This document shows positions 45,621 through 57,760 of a stretch of 64,000 nt of DNA, in pieces. The stretch's first letter is position 1; each line of letters begins with the position of its first letter. The notes beneath the pieces were generated by a model. The model was not told the DNA's origin. It ran no database searches and saw nothing but the letters and a program-made list of their open reading frames with translations. The translations under genes were made by a program, and so were the position numbers. The DNA lies in contig NW_026623019.1 of the NCBI RefSeq assembly GCF_023065955.2, positions 19,824,850 to 19,888,849 of the forward strand, read 5' to 3'. The DNA comes from Ursus arctos (Eukaryota > Chordata > Mammalia > Carnivora > Ursidae).

Positions 45621-47214
45621 GAGAGAGACCCAAGAGCTCTGTCAAAGCAATACAAACAAAAGGTAGCCTGAGTTTAAACTCTAATTTTCAAACACGTCCT
45701 ATATTTTCTGCTTATTTCATGGGTAAGCAGATAAGATTCGTTTACTCTGTGACAATAAATGATCTGACATAGTTATCACAAGCTTTAGCTACCTATGACT
45801 CAAATCATTACCTTCCCATTGTTTCATAGTGCTTATGGTTGAAGAGCCCTTTGGCAAGCCAGCTAAGTGAGAATGATGCCTTAACTTTGGACTAACCTTT
45901 TGCCCAGCCAAACTAATGTTTCTTGCCAATGGCCTGAATCTCAATCCAAAGGGCCATAATGTCATAAAATGGATGAAATGGATTTTTTCAGCTTACCCAC
46001 CAGGGTAGTAAAAAAATATATAAAATCTACATCCAAATGCACGCCATAAATTTCCATTGCTTTAGGGGCAAAATTAAAGCATTTCTATTTCCTTTTTTAT
46101 TCTGGATCACAGCCCTGGCTATTTTTTTTTTCCCCCTTCCTCAAATGGACTTCCAACTCTCAAGGTCATTTTCTTTTTTAAAGTTATCCTGATAACTTCT
46201 AGAAGAGCTGTTCTCTGGGAATGCTCATTTTTTTTCCTTCCATGTAATTTACCCCTTCCCCACCCACCCCTCAGGTCCCATATTTTCAGTAATGCAAATT
46301 GGGCAATTATTTACTTTTTGTTTGAGTTTAAAAAGCACATCCACAGGCACACAAATGCTTTTTGGATCTCATTCATGCAGAAAAATTACTGGTAACTTGA
46401 TGAATCTGCAAGTAATTTTACAAAAATGTTTAGTGAGTTTTGCCAAGGATGTCTGACCCCCGGCCTTGCTTCACTGATGTAAGTTTTTGAGTGTTTGGCC
46501 TGATCAGTACCAGCTGTGAGTGCTTTGGTTGTGCATATCAGATGTTAAGCGAAGGAGAAAGGACGGCATACTCCAATGCATGCTTGAAGGTTTGTGAACT
46601 AGGACAAAATAAGACTACAGTTAAAACCGAAGCATGTCTTTCATTCTGTTAAGCTCCCCTTCGCTCAGTTAAGCTATTTGATTGTACCCTAGTGTCACTT
46701 AAAATCTTTCTCAATCAGTGCTACTTAGACCAGAGAGAGTAGATATCTCCAATGAAGGATAAGCAGAATTCATTAAAAAATAGTTTTGCTTACTAGAGAT
46801 TTTTTAAATTACATTTTTTGGTCCAAATTTATTCACGGAATTCTAAGGGAGAAAATAAAAACAACAAAATTAATAATGTAATTTCCTTAGAGATCAATAA
46901 GGAATCTATTCCAGGACACATTGTTTTAATAAGAGTTAAAATAGTTTAGCCTTATTATTTCTGCTTTGAAAGATCATGGGGCTGGTGAAGGCTTGGGATA
47001 TTTTGAGTATATTTACATCCAGCCTAAATGCCAACAAGGAGATGTCCCTAAAATCCATTTATAAAAGTGGTATTATGTATTTTATGCTTTATTACATCTT
47101 TACATAACCTAGGACAAGGTTCGTGGTCTCAGAGCAACATACATTTGAAGTTGGAAATGGCAGATACTGTTGCTAAAGACTGGTATTGGGAGAAAGATGG
47201 TAGTTAGGGCTTGG
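45621..47214. other. Unassigned unique sequence
   Basis: No repeat family or gene recognised over 1.6 kb. The section 46300-46640 has balanced composition and is a candidate conserved non-coding block, unproven. Confidence 0.4.
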
Positions 47215-47690
47215 TGGTAGATTATCCATAAGAGCAAGCAAAACAAGAGCAGTATTGTTCATAGTAGCCAAGAAATGGAAGCGACTCAAATGATAATCTC
47301 ACTGATGAAGGGAGGACTAAAATGTGGTATATCCATATAGTGGAATATTCTTCAGCTGTAAAAGACGACGAAGTGCTGATACTTGTTACAGCATGGATAA
47401 GCCTTGTAAAGGTTATGGTAAGTGAAAGAAGCCAGAAGAAAAGGGCCATATATAAGAGGGTTCTTTTTATACGAAATGTGAAAAATAGGCAATTCCATAG
47501 AGACATAAAGTGGAATGGAGAATGACTCTTAATGGGAATGGAATTTATTTAGGGGTGATGAAAATGTTCTGGAACCAGATAGTGATGATATTTGTACAAT
47601 TTTGTATATGTAGTAATGGCTACTGAATTGGATACTTTTAAAGGGTAAATTTTATGAAGTGTGAATTATATCTTAATTTTTAAAAATTGT
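47215..47690 (+). mobile_element. L1 3' end, sense
   Basis: aaacaagagcagtattgttc, atagtagccaagaaatggaa, atggaatattcttcagctgt, aagtgaaagaagccagaaga, ggaatggaatttatttaggg, tgatgaaaatgttctgga, gtgaattatatcttaatttt. An L1MB/L1MC-age tail. Confidence 0.85.
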
Positions 47691-47693
47691 GTG

Positions 47694-47814
47694 AGGGGGT
47701 GCCTGGGTGGGGTGGCTTAGTCTGCTAAGCATCCTACTCTTGATCAGCTCAGGTCTTGATCTCAGGGTCATGAGTTCCCTCCATGCCCGGCATGGAGCTG
47801 ACTTAAAATATATG

Positions 47815-47847
<33 letters not shown>
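47694..47847 (+). mobile_element. CAN-SINE, sense, truncated, (TA)n tail
   Basis: gggggtgcctgggtggggtg, tcaggtcttgatctcagggt, ggcatggagctgacttaaaa, then a (TA)n tract at 47815-47847 in place of the usual A tail. It lies directly after the L1 tail. Confidence 0.88.
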
Positions 47848-47849
<2 letters not shown>

Positions 47850-47879
47850 GAAGGAAGAACAAGGCAACTTGTAGTTTTG

Positions 47880-48330
47880 AAATATGAGATGCACATTTTT
47901 ATGTGCTCTTTAATTAGAAAGCTTTATTGCATTATACAGTTCTTTGAACGTTTCTTTCACATTTTCTACTTCCTATCCATCTCTGCTTCATTTTAGGTTG
48001 TTTTTTTTAAGTCTACTTCCTTGCTTATGAATTTTCCTTTTCAACTGTGTCTGATTTCCTGTTAAGCCTACATATTGACATTTGAGTTTAATTATTATAA
48101 TTTTTCAGTTTTAGATATTATATTGGGTCTTTTTCAAATTTGATTATTTTTTGTGTGTATTTCATAGTTATGTATTCAGTACCCTCTTTGATTTCCTCAG
48201 TCATAATAAACAAACTTTTTAATGATTTCTGTCTGATAATTCCAATATATTCAAACTTTGTGAGAATGATTCTTGAGTTTGTTGCTTCAACAACCCTCAT
48301 TCATAGTATCTTGTTTCTTCAACTACGTCT
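47880..48330 (-). mobile_element. Ancient L1 5' region, antisense
   Basis: gatttctgtctgataattcc, aatatattcaaactttgtga, gtttcttcaactacgtc and the T-rich context resemble the reverse complement of an L1M-type 5' region. Tentative; a continuation is seen at 49325-49500. Confidence 0.45.
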
Positions 48331-48819
48331 TTTGTATATATATGTGTGGGGAAGGGGGGGTGGAGTGGTAGATGTGCTCCTTGGAACTTTATAGTAAAAG
48401 TTGAAAGTTGCTCTTAAACAATCACTTTTCCATTAAGGTTTGGTTTTGCTTCTGTTAGGTGCCTGGATAAACAAACAATCCAGACTAATTTAAAACTAAA
48501 ATCGCAGTTTAGACATTTTTCAGAACACCCAGATAGCATTGCCTGTAAAAATCTGTGTGAGAGCTAGATATGGTTTATTAAGAGATAATTTTTTTCTTTC
48601 TTATTTTTAAATCCTTACCAGGGAAGAGCCTGAAACAGATATGCTTTCTTCAGTGATTTCTTTTTTAAAGATAATTTTTATTTTAGTAGAAAAGAAAGGG
48701 GTTCCTTTCAAGGATTCTGGATTTATCTGGGATTTTATGACCTCGCTTTATACAAACCCTAATTTTGTTTCCTACTCCCTATGAAGAGATCACAAAATAA
48801 AGTAAATTAAAATGAGAAA
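48331..48819. other. Unassigned sequence
   Basis: Contains a G run near 48345-48362; possibly decayed L1. No gene. Confidence 0.35.
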
Positions 48820-49320
48820 TCTCATTTGTATGAGAATATATATTGCAGCTTTATTTTCAATAGCCCCAAGCTGAAAACAACCCAAACATCAATTCACAAG
48901 AGAATATATAAACATATTAAGACATATTTTTATAATGGACTATTCCCCAGCATTAATTAAAAACAACAACTGATACACAAAATGATACTGATCAGTCTCA
49001 AAACATTATATTGGGTGAAAGAAGCAAGATCAACTAAGTTTGAAATCAGGCAGAGCTAATCTACAGTGATAGAAATCAGAATAGTGATTACTAATAGGGA
49101 TATATATATATATTTATTTTTTTAAAGATATGAGACAACTTCTGTTATCTTTCCTAAAATGTTTTTTTTTTTTTGTCTTAAGTGGGTTTAGCTGGAGATG
49201 ATAAATATATCTATCTATATCTATCTATCTATACATATCTATATATCTATCTAATCAAATTGTATACTTTGGTTCTGTGCATTTCAGTTTATATAAATTT
49301 TATCTCAGCAAAAGCAATGA
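48820..49320 (+). mobile_element. Old L1 3' end, sense
   Basis: tattgcagctttattttcaa, tagccccaagctgaaaacaa, cccaaacatcaattcacaag, ggactattccccagcattaa, atgatactgatcagtctcaa, gtgaaagaagcaagatcaac, then ttttatctcagcaaaagc. Includes a (TATC)n tract at 49205-49255. Confidence 0.78.
49205..49255. repeat. (TATC)n microsatellite
   Basis: Imperfect tatctatctatatctatcta run. Confidence 0.93.
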
Positions 49321-49324
49321 AGAA

Positions 49325-49500
49325 TTTCTGGAAGAGTTTTAAATTCTTTGTCTACTAATTCTAACCCCTGAGGCAACTATGTATCTATTTCTAATTCTTA
49401 TTTTTGCTGTTGATTTTTGGTTATATTTTCCTACTTCTCCACATGTCTTACAATTTGTGGATGTATGTCAGATATTATATATTAAAAAAAAAAAAACAGA
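49325..49500 (-). mobile_element. Ancient L1 5' region, antisense
   Basis: gtctactaattctaacccct, gatttttggttatattttcc, tacttctccacatgtcttac, atgtcagatattatatatta match the reverse of an L1M-type 5' region. Probably the far side of the fragment at 47880-48330, separated by the sense L1. Confidence 0.55.
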
Positions 49501-49655
49501 CTGAAATATTTCCCCCTAGAGAGAAGATGCCCTTTCCTTTCTCTGGCAGCAAGGTGAGGAGATGAGTGCATATTGATCTACCCAGAAGCTGTGCTATTCC
49601 AGCAATGGGTTTGCCGTTTGAGTTTGGTTTAATTATGTCTTGTTTTGAATGTTTT

Positions 49656-49862
49656 CTTTCAAGATTTTATTAATTTTTGAGAGAGAGAGAGAGTGCATGT
49701 GCGAATGAGTGGGGGGAGGGGCAGAGGAAGAGAGGGAGAGAGAGAGAATCTCAAGCAGATGCCACACTGAGTGCGGGGCTTGATTTCACGACCCTGAGAT
49801 CATGACCTTAGCTGAAATCGAGAGTCAGAGGCTCAACCGACTGAGCCACCCAGGTACCTCTG
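49656..49862 (-). mobile_element. CAN-SINE, antisense, 14-bp target duplication
   Basis: tttcaagattttattaattt, GA repeats, tctcaagcagatgccacact, ccctgagatcatgacctta, and a head ending ccacccaggtacctc. Repeat gttttgaatgtttt at 49642-49655 and 49863-49876. Confidence 0.95.
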
Positions 49863-50221
49863 GTTTTGAATGTTTTGAGGATGAGAACCATGTTATGTAT
49901 ATTTGAGGCACATCATTCTAGCAGGACTTTGGTATCAAAGTATAAGACTATGAAGACCTCTTTCCCTTTCCGGTCTAGTCCCCAGGATCCTACAATGCCA
50001 CAATGCCATACTTCTGGTAAATAGTTTTTGAGAGAGATCTTATAGGTAGAAAGAACAGGCTCTGCCACATGCCAGCCAATCATTCTATTTACATGGCTAT
50101 TAAAAACTCTCTTAATTTCTTGCTACCCCAGCAGATTCGATTTTTCCTTCTATGCCCACATTCAGAAAATACCCCAGAGAAGAAAGACTTAACAATGTGT
50201 ATTTACCCAAGATCTCATTCT

Positions 50222-50328
50222 CAGCAGGGAGCCTGACATGGGGCTTGATCCCAGGACCCTGGGATCATGACCTGAGCCAAAGGAAGACATTTTGGCAACT
50301 GAGCCACCCAGGTGCTACCTCCCTCCTG
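50222..50328 (-). mobile_element. 3'-truncated CAN-SINE with target duplication
   Basis: Only the head half of a SINE is present (cagcagggagcctgacatgg to gagccacccaggtgct). The A-tail side is missing at the left, and ten extra bases (ctccctcctg) follow the head at the right. An exact 14-base repeat, caagatctcattct, lies at 50208-50221 and 50329-50342. Confidence 0.9.
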
Positions 50329-50342
50329 CAAGATCTCATTCT

Positions 50343-51064
50343 TTCTTCTTCTCTAGAACTTGGTTTGTTTAAACTTATTTTTTTACACCACACTCTCGAA
50401 TGTCTTAAAAAAGCATTTTCTTGTTGTGAACAAAGCAGTGGTTTTTCATGAATTGCTGTATTCTAACAGAAGTTAAACTCTGATATGAGTTTAGTCCTGA
50501 GTAATTTGGGATATCTTATTTATGGAAGCAGACATTTCTCTCTTTCTTACCTGCTGTTTAGGAAGCAATTGGTAGGAAAAAAAGATGATAAATAATGACT
50601 GGGAACCAATCACCAAGAGTTAGAGACCAGGCTTTCAAGTTTTTCTGAAAAATTTTAAAACAACCATGCTTGAAACCAACTCTCCAAGGATAAGGATTTC
50701 TTTGAAAAAAAAAGGGGGGGAGGCTTATTTTTAAATTGAATAGCTTAAGAAGAAGTGGTAGGAAGAGAATAAATAGATAAGGATCGTAATAATTTCCTAC
50801 ATTGTAGAAGTAATAATGCCAAAAAGATTTCAAATAAAATTATAAATAATTATCTTGGGATTATCTTCAATGAGTGCTTGAATGGGAAGATATGTGACCT
50901 CTGCCACTAAATAAGAATATGGCATTAAGGACATTGCCTTTATAGACTTCTGTTTCTCCACATTAAAATCACACAGTTTTTAATAACCCTTCTAGTTCTA
51001 ACCTTTTTTGACACCTTTCTGGTGTTTATTAGGATATCCACACAGCCATTAGTTAGGAAAATAT
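50343..51064. other. Unassigned unique sequence
   Basis: No recognised feature. Confidence 0.4.
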
Positions 51065-51270
51065 TACAGTTATGACCTTAGGCTCTAGAATAAAACAGAT
51101 TTGAATTTGAATCTCAGCTCTCTCTACTATGATCTTGAGGAGGTTACCTAGACTTTTTGAGCCTCAACATTTTTATCTGTAAATCAGAATAAAAACTCTC
51201 ATCTCAAACTGTTCTTATAGGAATTAGATAACCGGGACTCAGTGTATATAAATAAATATTGTATTTCCTC
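51065..51270 (+). mobile_element. MIR SINE, sense
   Basis: taggctctagaataaaacag, tttgaatctcagctctctct, gatcttgaggaggttaccta, gagcctcaacatttttatct, gtaaatcagaataa, then ggaattagataaccgg. Confidence 0.75.
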
Positions 51271-51957
51271 ACTTCTAAGGCACCATTAATTTAATATTTT
51301 GTGAGGGTAAAATATGAGCAGTACTTTCAATTCAAATATATACATTAATTGTAAGTTGTTTCCTAATTCAGGAATCTAAAATGAGGAAACAGTAACATTC
51401 CATTAAAGAAATCACTTTCATATATTCTCCCATTTTTTGCTATAATTTTCTGTTGGTGAATAATGGTGGGATTTCTGAAAAGAGGGAAAGAGTAAGTGCT
51501 ATGGTTTTGAATGAGCAATTACCATTCACAGATCAAAGCATAAATGTAACTATACCACCTTTCTACCCAGTGGAAAGAAGACAGTAGAGTTATACTATAA
51601 ACTCAAATTTAGGTTAGAGAAAAGTTGAAGGCCCACTTTCTTTTACAAATTGTACTTGTATGCCAATTCCACAATACTTTTTAAAAGAGTAAATGGGATA
51701 AAATTCACTTAGTAGTTGCCAGTGTTACTTGGTTACTAACATAATTTTTCAGCTTATGTAACAAACTGTATTTCTCAGAAAAAGAGCCACAACTTGGGGC
51801 AAAGCAATAAAGCTAAGACAGAGAATGAAGATAAGAAAATCATGGGTCTAATCTGAGGAATAATCATAAAATTTCTGATATATTGAACAGAAAAATTAGA
51901 TTAGATGCTTTCCTAAAAATTCCATTTTGTGTCAGCTATTTTGCAATTAATGTTTTT
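51271..51957. other. Unassigned unique sequence
   Basis: No recognised feature. Confidence 0.4.
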
Positions 51958-51972
51958 AAAAAGATTGATCTA

Positions 51973-52185
51973 GGGGCGCCTGGGTGGCACAGCGGTTAAG
52001 CGTCTGCCTTCGGCTCAGGGCGTGATCCTGGCGTTGTGGGATCGAGCCCCACATCAGGCTCTTCCGCTATGAGCCTGCTTCTTCCTCTCCCACTCCCCCT
52101 GCTTGTGTTCCCTCTCTTGCTGGCTGTCTCTGTCTCTGTCAAATAAATAAAAATAAAATCTTTAAATAAAATAAAATTAAAAAAT
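51973..52185 (+). mobile_element. Young CAN-SINE, sense, 15-bp target duplication
   Basis: ggggcgcctgggtggcacag, cttcggctcagggcgtgatc, ttgtgggatcgagccccaca, tgcttgtgttccctctcttg, then a mixed A/T tail. Repeat aaaaagattgatcta at 51958-51972 and 52186-52200. Confidence 0.98.
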
Positions 52186-52200
52186 AAAAAGATTGATCTA

Positions 52201-54904
52201 GAATGAAAACCTATCAAGAATTATTTTCTTTTATTCTTAATGTCTTGAATTCCATATTTACTAAAAGTATAATGTACCATGTGTTAATGGAGTTACAAAC
52301 TAGGGGAGGTACAAATTTTCTCTCTTTTTCTCTCTCTCTCCCTCTTCTACCTGTCTCTCTATCTATCTGTCTGTATATCTATTTTGGCATTTCAGCTATA
52401 CTCTTTACCAGAAGTATAGTCTGGAAAAAAATGTTTAGCTAATGTTTCTCCTATCACTTTTAGTATGAAGGATCATGATCTAGAAAAATCCGAAAGGAAT
52501 AAAACAGGAAAATTAAAATGGACTTGACCAAAGAAAACATGACTGACTAGGAGGAAAAATATTTCATTTGTTCCTCTTACACAATTGGTCAAAACCAAAT
52601 GAAGGGAGTTTTAAAATTTGGAATGTGGAATTTTAGAGAGAGATTTTTAAAGAAAAAATATGAAAAAAACTCACAGAATGATTTTAAGCAACATGAGTTT
52701 AAACTCAGGTAAACTACCTGAGAACCTATGTTTTGTTATAGTAACCAAATCAAGCCTTGGTAAACGCTGAAAAACCTTGTTATCTCCTTTCATTTTATGG
52801 TTCATGATAGAGAAGAACAATGCTTTATTTAGTGTATCCCAGTCTGGAAGATGAAACAAAACAAAAGTTCTGGTTAGGTGAATAACTTGGCTTTTTGTAT
52901 GGAAACACTTCAAGAGTACTATATAATGTCTAATCTATTCCACATGCCAACCCAAAGTAGGACCTGCATACGAGTCCGTTAGGTATGGAGGCATTGGTGG
53001 GATTAATTATGAATTGTTATTAATTATCATGGGTAGGGAAAACAGAAGGAAAATTATTAAATAATCTCAGAAAGAGATGGGTCGTCTCTGTGGCCCTACT
53101 TGGGTCAAACGGCAATAGCAAAGCTCAAGGAGAGGACTTGACTAAGAGTTTAATAAAACAAATCTCCTTTGGAAACATATCCTTCACAAGGGACTTTCCA
53201 TAACATGGGAGCCAATTTAATGAGGGACTGGAAAGAAATCCTGAAATCATGGGTACAATTTATTGTTTTCAAATAAAGAAGGAAAAAGAAATTGTTCATT
53301 TTACCATAATTTAACCATTAAGAGTCTCTTGAGAAAGGTGAATGAGAAGTTACAAGTTTCTGATAAAGGAACTCTATTTACCCATACATTTCAAGGGTTA
53401 TGATCACAGCAGCAGTAACTGGCTTGAGAAGAGCCAGATAATACAGCTTATTGAACTATGTGATCCTGGCAGTACACACACCTGGTAAAGCTCTTTCTGG
53501 GATTACAGTCCTGACATTTTGGGCTCACTGCTTAAGAAAAGACTTTTGAGTAAAGTGAACCAAAAAACAACAAAACCAAAATTTTTTCCCTTAAACTAAA
53601 ACCACCCTTCAGATCCTAGTGTCTCTTCTCTTCTTAAAATACATATTAAAGCATTTTCTATCACTAATCAAAAATAGAATATTAAGTATAGCACTAGTGC
53701 TATACTTTCTTACTAAGAACAGTAACTATTTATAACCAATGTTAATTAATAAATAATAATTCCCTCTATATTATCCAGGTACTGCTAAAGAAAATACCCA
53801 AAATCTGGAGTAACATTTTAATGAATATATTTCCAATACAAACTGAAACTTGATAATCATTAAATAACTATATCATGTTTTAGAAATATGAAACACTATA
53901 AATTGCAACAGTGATTATATTTTATACATCTGAGGATTTTAAAATTACCGAAAAAGTCCAACCATCAATTCTCCTGTAACTTATTAAAATCATACTGAAC
54001 AATACATGAACACAAGTGTAATGTACCAGAGACTTTAACTTAAATTTCAAAATGTTTAATTACAATTTTTGTATTATACAGGTGGACTTCTGCATGTATC
54101 AAATATATCTAATTATATATTTGTAAATATGGATAGGTTTAGAAGACAAGAATGAAAAAGAATAAAACAAGCAAGAAACAAACAAAAAGATCCTTATATT
54201 GTACATATACTCTATAGAGAACCTCAATAACCTAACCTTTCTACTAATGAGTGGAGTGTATCTAATGAAATTCCCCTTTGGACATTTTTCAGATATTAAA
54301 TTTTGAAATGACATATCTTGCAAACAAAGGTAGAAGCAATTTTATCCTATTAACAGCTTGAAAATTCACATAGTGAAAATGGAAAGAGAAAGTAAGATGA
54401 GGTTAAAGAGAAAGCTAATTAGAATTTGGAGGTTTGCTGAGTTAATGTCTAGGCTGAGTAGGTCTAGCTTTGACGATTTACTTATCTTGTAGCTTAGCCT
54501 TAAGATTGACCTGCACTCAAAGAGCTTGGTGGATAAACCTCTGTCTCTCTCAGAGTGCTACAGACCCACACTGCAGTACCACAACATTACATAGGGAGGA
54601 AAAGTAAAAAGAAAAAAAGTGCAGAACTTTTGTAAATCCTTTTTAGGGATTTACCTATAATAAGGGTAGAACCTATTGAAAAGGAGGAAACACTTGGAAG
54701 AATCAACTACCCATTGAATAGCCTTTCAGAAAGAACTTGTTCTTACCTGGTAAGCATAGGCCAGAAATATTCTCCAGTGTACTTGTTGAATTGGTACACT
54801 CTGAAAGAAATTTTGCAACAATTATAAATTGATTTGGATTGAAACTGTCTCTGTTAGGATGCAGATTTCCCTGGTATAAACAATTAGATGGTCTCTTCTA
54901 AATT
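52201..54904. other. Unassigned unique sequence
   Basis: 2.7 kb with no recognised repeat family or gene beyond the pyrimidine repeat listed separately; A/T-rich. Confidence 0.42.
52318..52383. repeat. (TC)n/(TATC)n pyrimidine repeat
   Basis: Interrupted tctctctctctccctc and ctatctatctgtctgt units. Confidence 0.92.
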
Positions 54905-55110
54905 TTTAAATCCAGTCACTAGGTGGGTGGGGGAATGCAGTAGATAGGTAATGGGTATTAAGGAGGGCACTTGTGATGAGCACCGAAGTGGTGTATGTAA
55001 TTGTTGAATCACCAGATTCAACACCTGAAATTAACATTACACTGTGTACGTTAACTGGAATTTAAAGAAAGACTCGGAAAAAAAAGGAAAAAAATCAGAT
55101 CGCTAAAAAA
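54905..55110 (+). mobile_element. Carnivore L1 3' UTR end, sense
   Basis: taatgggtattaaggagggc, acttgtgatgagcaccgaag, attgttgaatcaccagattc, aacacctgaaattaacatta, cactgtgtacgttaactgga, then A-rich DNA. A short 5'-truncated insertion. Confidence 0.88.
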
Positions 55111-55699
55111 AAAAAGGAAAAAGAAACCATGAATCATGCTCTGTCTGTAGAGGGCAGAGCCAGTCCTTTTGGACATTGAAGAGCTTTGTTGGGTAGGGCA
55201 GGTGGAAGAAATAGAAAGCTGAGAGGGACTTAGCAAGCCATGTGATGTCCTTGAATGATGGAGGATTGAGAAGAACTGGGTGATGTGAGAGAAATCATAT
55301 GGCAAATATAGAATGACACCCCCTGACAACACTAAGCCTATCAGTGTGCTATGTCTGCTACTTACTATGTGCTGTTTCAATTAGGAGGTTCAGTTGCAAG
55401 CAACAAAAAGTCCAGCTCAAACCATCACAGACAATCAACAGGGCCATGAGGGAAAACCAGCACAGGCTACAGGTTACCTTTGCCATCCCAACTTCAGAGA
55501 TGCCATAGAATAACAAGGAAAGTATAGGAATTGAAAAAATAATACAAAATTCATGAAAAGCCACCAAGAGAATGATGCTGAATGTAACAATGTGTATACA
55601 GGAATTAGGATGGGGAAAATCTAGAGAAGGTAGGGGCAAGATAGGAAGGCATTAAGGAGTGTTAAGGAATCACATTAATCAAGAATATTAATATTTGAT
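55111..55699. other. Unassigned sequence
   Basis: 55375-55440 (ggttcagttgcaagcaacaa) may be an old repeat edge; otherwise nothing recognised. Confidence 0.35.
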
Positions 55700-57270
55700 A
55701 GGGAAAAGTTTAATCTCTAGCATATTAGATAAAATATTTTTTGAGTAATTCGGCAGATACAGCATGTTTAAAGAATGGGAAACCTTCACTTGTAAAAACA
55801 CACATCTCCCAAATTGATCTACAAATTCAGTGCTACACTAATCAAACTACAGTTAAGATATCTGGGGCATTCAACAAACAAATTCTAAAATTCAGATAAA
55901 AGAATAGTAGCAAAGTAGATAGTAGCAGAATCTGCATCGATAAAATTAAAAGTGGTGACTCACTCCACCAGATATTAAGGCATACAACAAAAATAAGAGT
56001 ATGGGACTGGAATAGGAACAAAGAGACTAATGAATCACAATAGATAACTCGGTTATACAACCTATACGTACATATGATATATGATAAAGGAGGCAACAGA
56101 GAGCAGTGGGGAAGGGAGTCTAGGAAGTGTGTTAGAAGGATTGGCTTCCTAAATATAAAGCTGGGTGCCTGTGTGCTCTATTCAAAGGTACACTCAAGGG
56201 AGATTAATGACCTATTGCGAAAGACAAAACAAAAGAGATAATATGTAAATGTTGTATAACTTTATAAACTTCCTGAACAAGACCCCACAAACTGCCAGTC
56301 ATTAATCAAAGCACTGGTAGATTTGATTTAACCAAAATTAATAATGTTTATTCCTCAAAGGACAGATAGACCAAATTAATAGATAGCCGAGTGGCAGAAA
56401 ATATTTGTAATATCTTATAATTGAAAAATAAAACCATATGGTATATACCAAAAACTCCTATAAGTAAAGCAAGAAGGAATTGGGAAACTAAGTAGAAAAA
56501 TATGCAAAGAATTTGGGCAAATCAGAGAAAAGGGAGTCCAAAAGTCTAACAAATATTTGAAGAGGTGGCTGAAACTAATAATTAAATAAATGCAAACCAA
56601 AATAATAATGTGACAATTCATCCACATAAGACTGACAACGATTTTTAGGGTAAGTAATACAAAATTTTGGCTAGGATGTGGGGAGAATGTCTCTTAGAAT
56701 CTGGTGGAAGTGTAAATTGGTTAAGCCATTCAGAAAAGCAAGCTGGCAGTACTTAGCTAAATGTAAGATGTGTATGTTCTCTAACCTAAAGAGTCTACTC
56801 TTGGGTATATCATGAGGAATATTTACATAGTTCCAAAAGAGGTCATGAATAAGTTTGTTTACTACAGTAACAATAATATTTCGCCTCAAATCACTATTTC
56901 CACAAACACAGCAGTGATGTCTGTATTCACTGAAGCAGTTTGAACCAACTAGATGTATAGACAATGTCATAAATAGACCTTGAGGGCACTGTAGTGAGTA
57001 TAAGGGGAAGAAATAGAACACAATTCATAGAAAGATACCATTAACGTAAGTTAAAAACACATACACACAGGGGAAAAAATGTAATTTTATATGGATGCAT
57101 GCGTAAATAGACACATAGCAAAGATTTTTAGAGTGGAAGCTTACAGTAGGGAGGGGAAGGAGAATAGGGATCAGCATGACGGGAAAAATACCATACATTA
57201 CAGAGGGCTCTTGCATAGACAGATGATGATTATGTGCTCTGAACTGGGGAATATTTTTAACTCGGTCCTC
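55700..57270 (+). mobile_element. Ancient L1 ORF2 3' part, sense
   Basis: Very decayed ORF2 and tail: caaattgatctacaaattca, atctggggcattcaacaaac, gggactggaataggaacaaa, agtggcagaaaatatttgta, aagaggtggctgaaactaat, aatgcaaaccaaaataataa, ttggctaggatgtggggaga, ggtggaagtgtaaattggtt, ttgggtatatcatgaggaat. No frame is open for more than a few dozen codons. Confidence 0.78.
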
Positions 57271-57274
57271 TAAA

Positions 57275-57760
57275 TTTGACATCACTAGGAGGAAGAGGAG
57301 GTGGAGAAGGATTCATTATCACTTGACTGATCTGGTGGCTCAAATATGTGAGCAGGACACACACTTTCTTGTGTCTGATTTTTTTTGGTATTGCCTTCTT
57401 TCTTGGCAAGTTTCTCTTCCTGTGATGCCATGCTGCCTACCAGGAGCTCTTGGGCTGCATGTTTCTCTTTTATATTCAGCAAGGAAGAATATTTTTTACT
57501 TCTGAACCATCAAAGAAAGTCCTGGTTTTCCATGTGGTTGGGTAGGCCTTGATGGAACCTTTCCTCTTCCGTAGAGACCTGGTGTCCAGCTTTCTGTCCC
57601 ATATGGATGGAGATTGATTCTCCTCCATGTCCCTCCTTATGAAGGCCTAAATCTGTTTCATTTCTCCAGTGAATAATTCTGTTTCAGCTTTTCCTCGTTG
57701 CTCCAACTTTGACATCGCTCTTACTTTTCTGGAACGTATGGAGGTACATTTTGAGATTTC
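57275..57760 (-). pseudogene. Possible decayed retrocopy of an unknown gene
   Basis: On the minus strand, protein-like sequence appears in shifted frames. One block gives RRDMEENQSPSIWDRKLDTR then SLRKRKGSIKAYPTTWKTRT. The frame 57285-57482 follows, with KEKHAAQELLVGSMASQEEK, KKNQTQESVCPAH and an acidic serine-rich end SSDNESFSTSSSS before a stop. Frame changes and stops separate the parts, there is no intron-like interruption, and I see no A tail on the minus-strand 3' side, where ancient L1 adjoins. I do not recognise the parent. It could equally be chance frames in non-coding DNA. Confidence 0.28.

Noticed and set aside
55051..55380. 109-codon minus-strand frame
   Set aside because: Includes the complement of A-rich sequence next to an L1 tail; a phenylalanine run and no domain.
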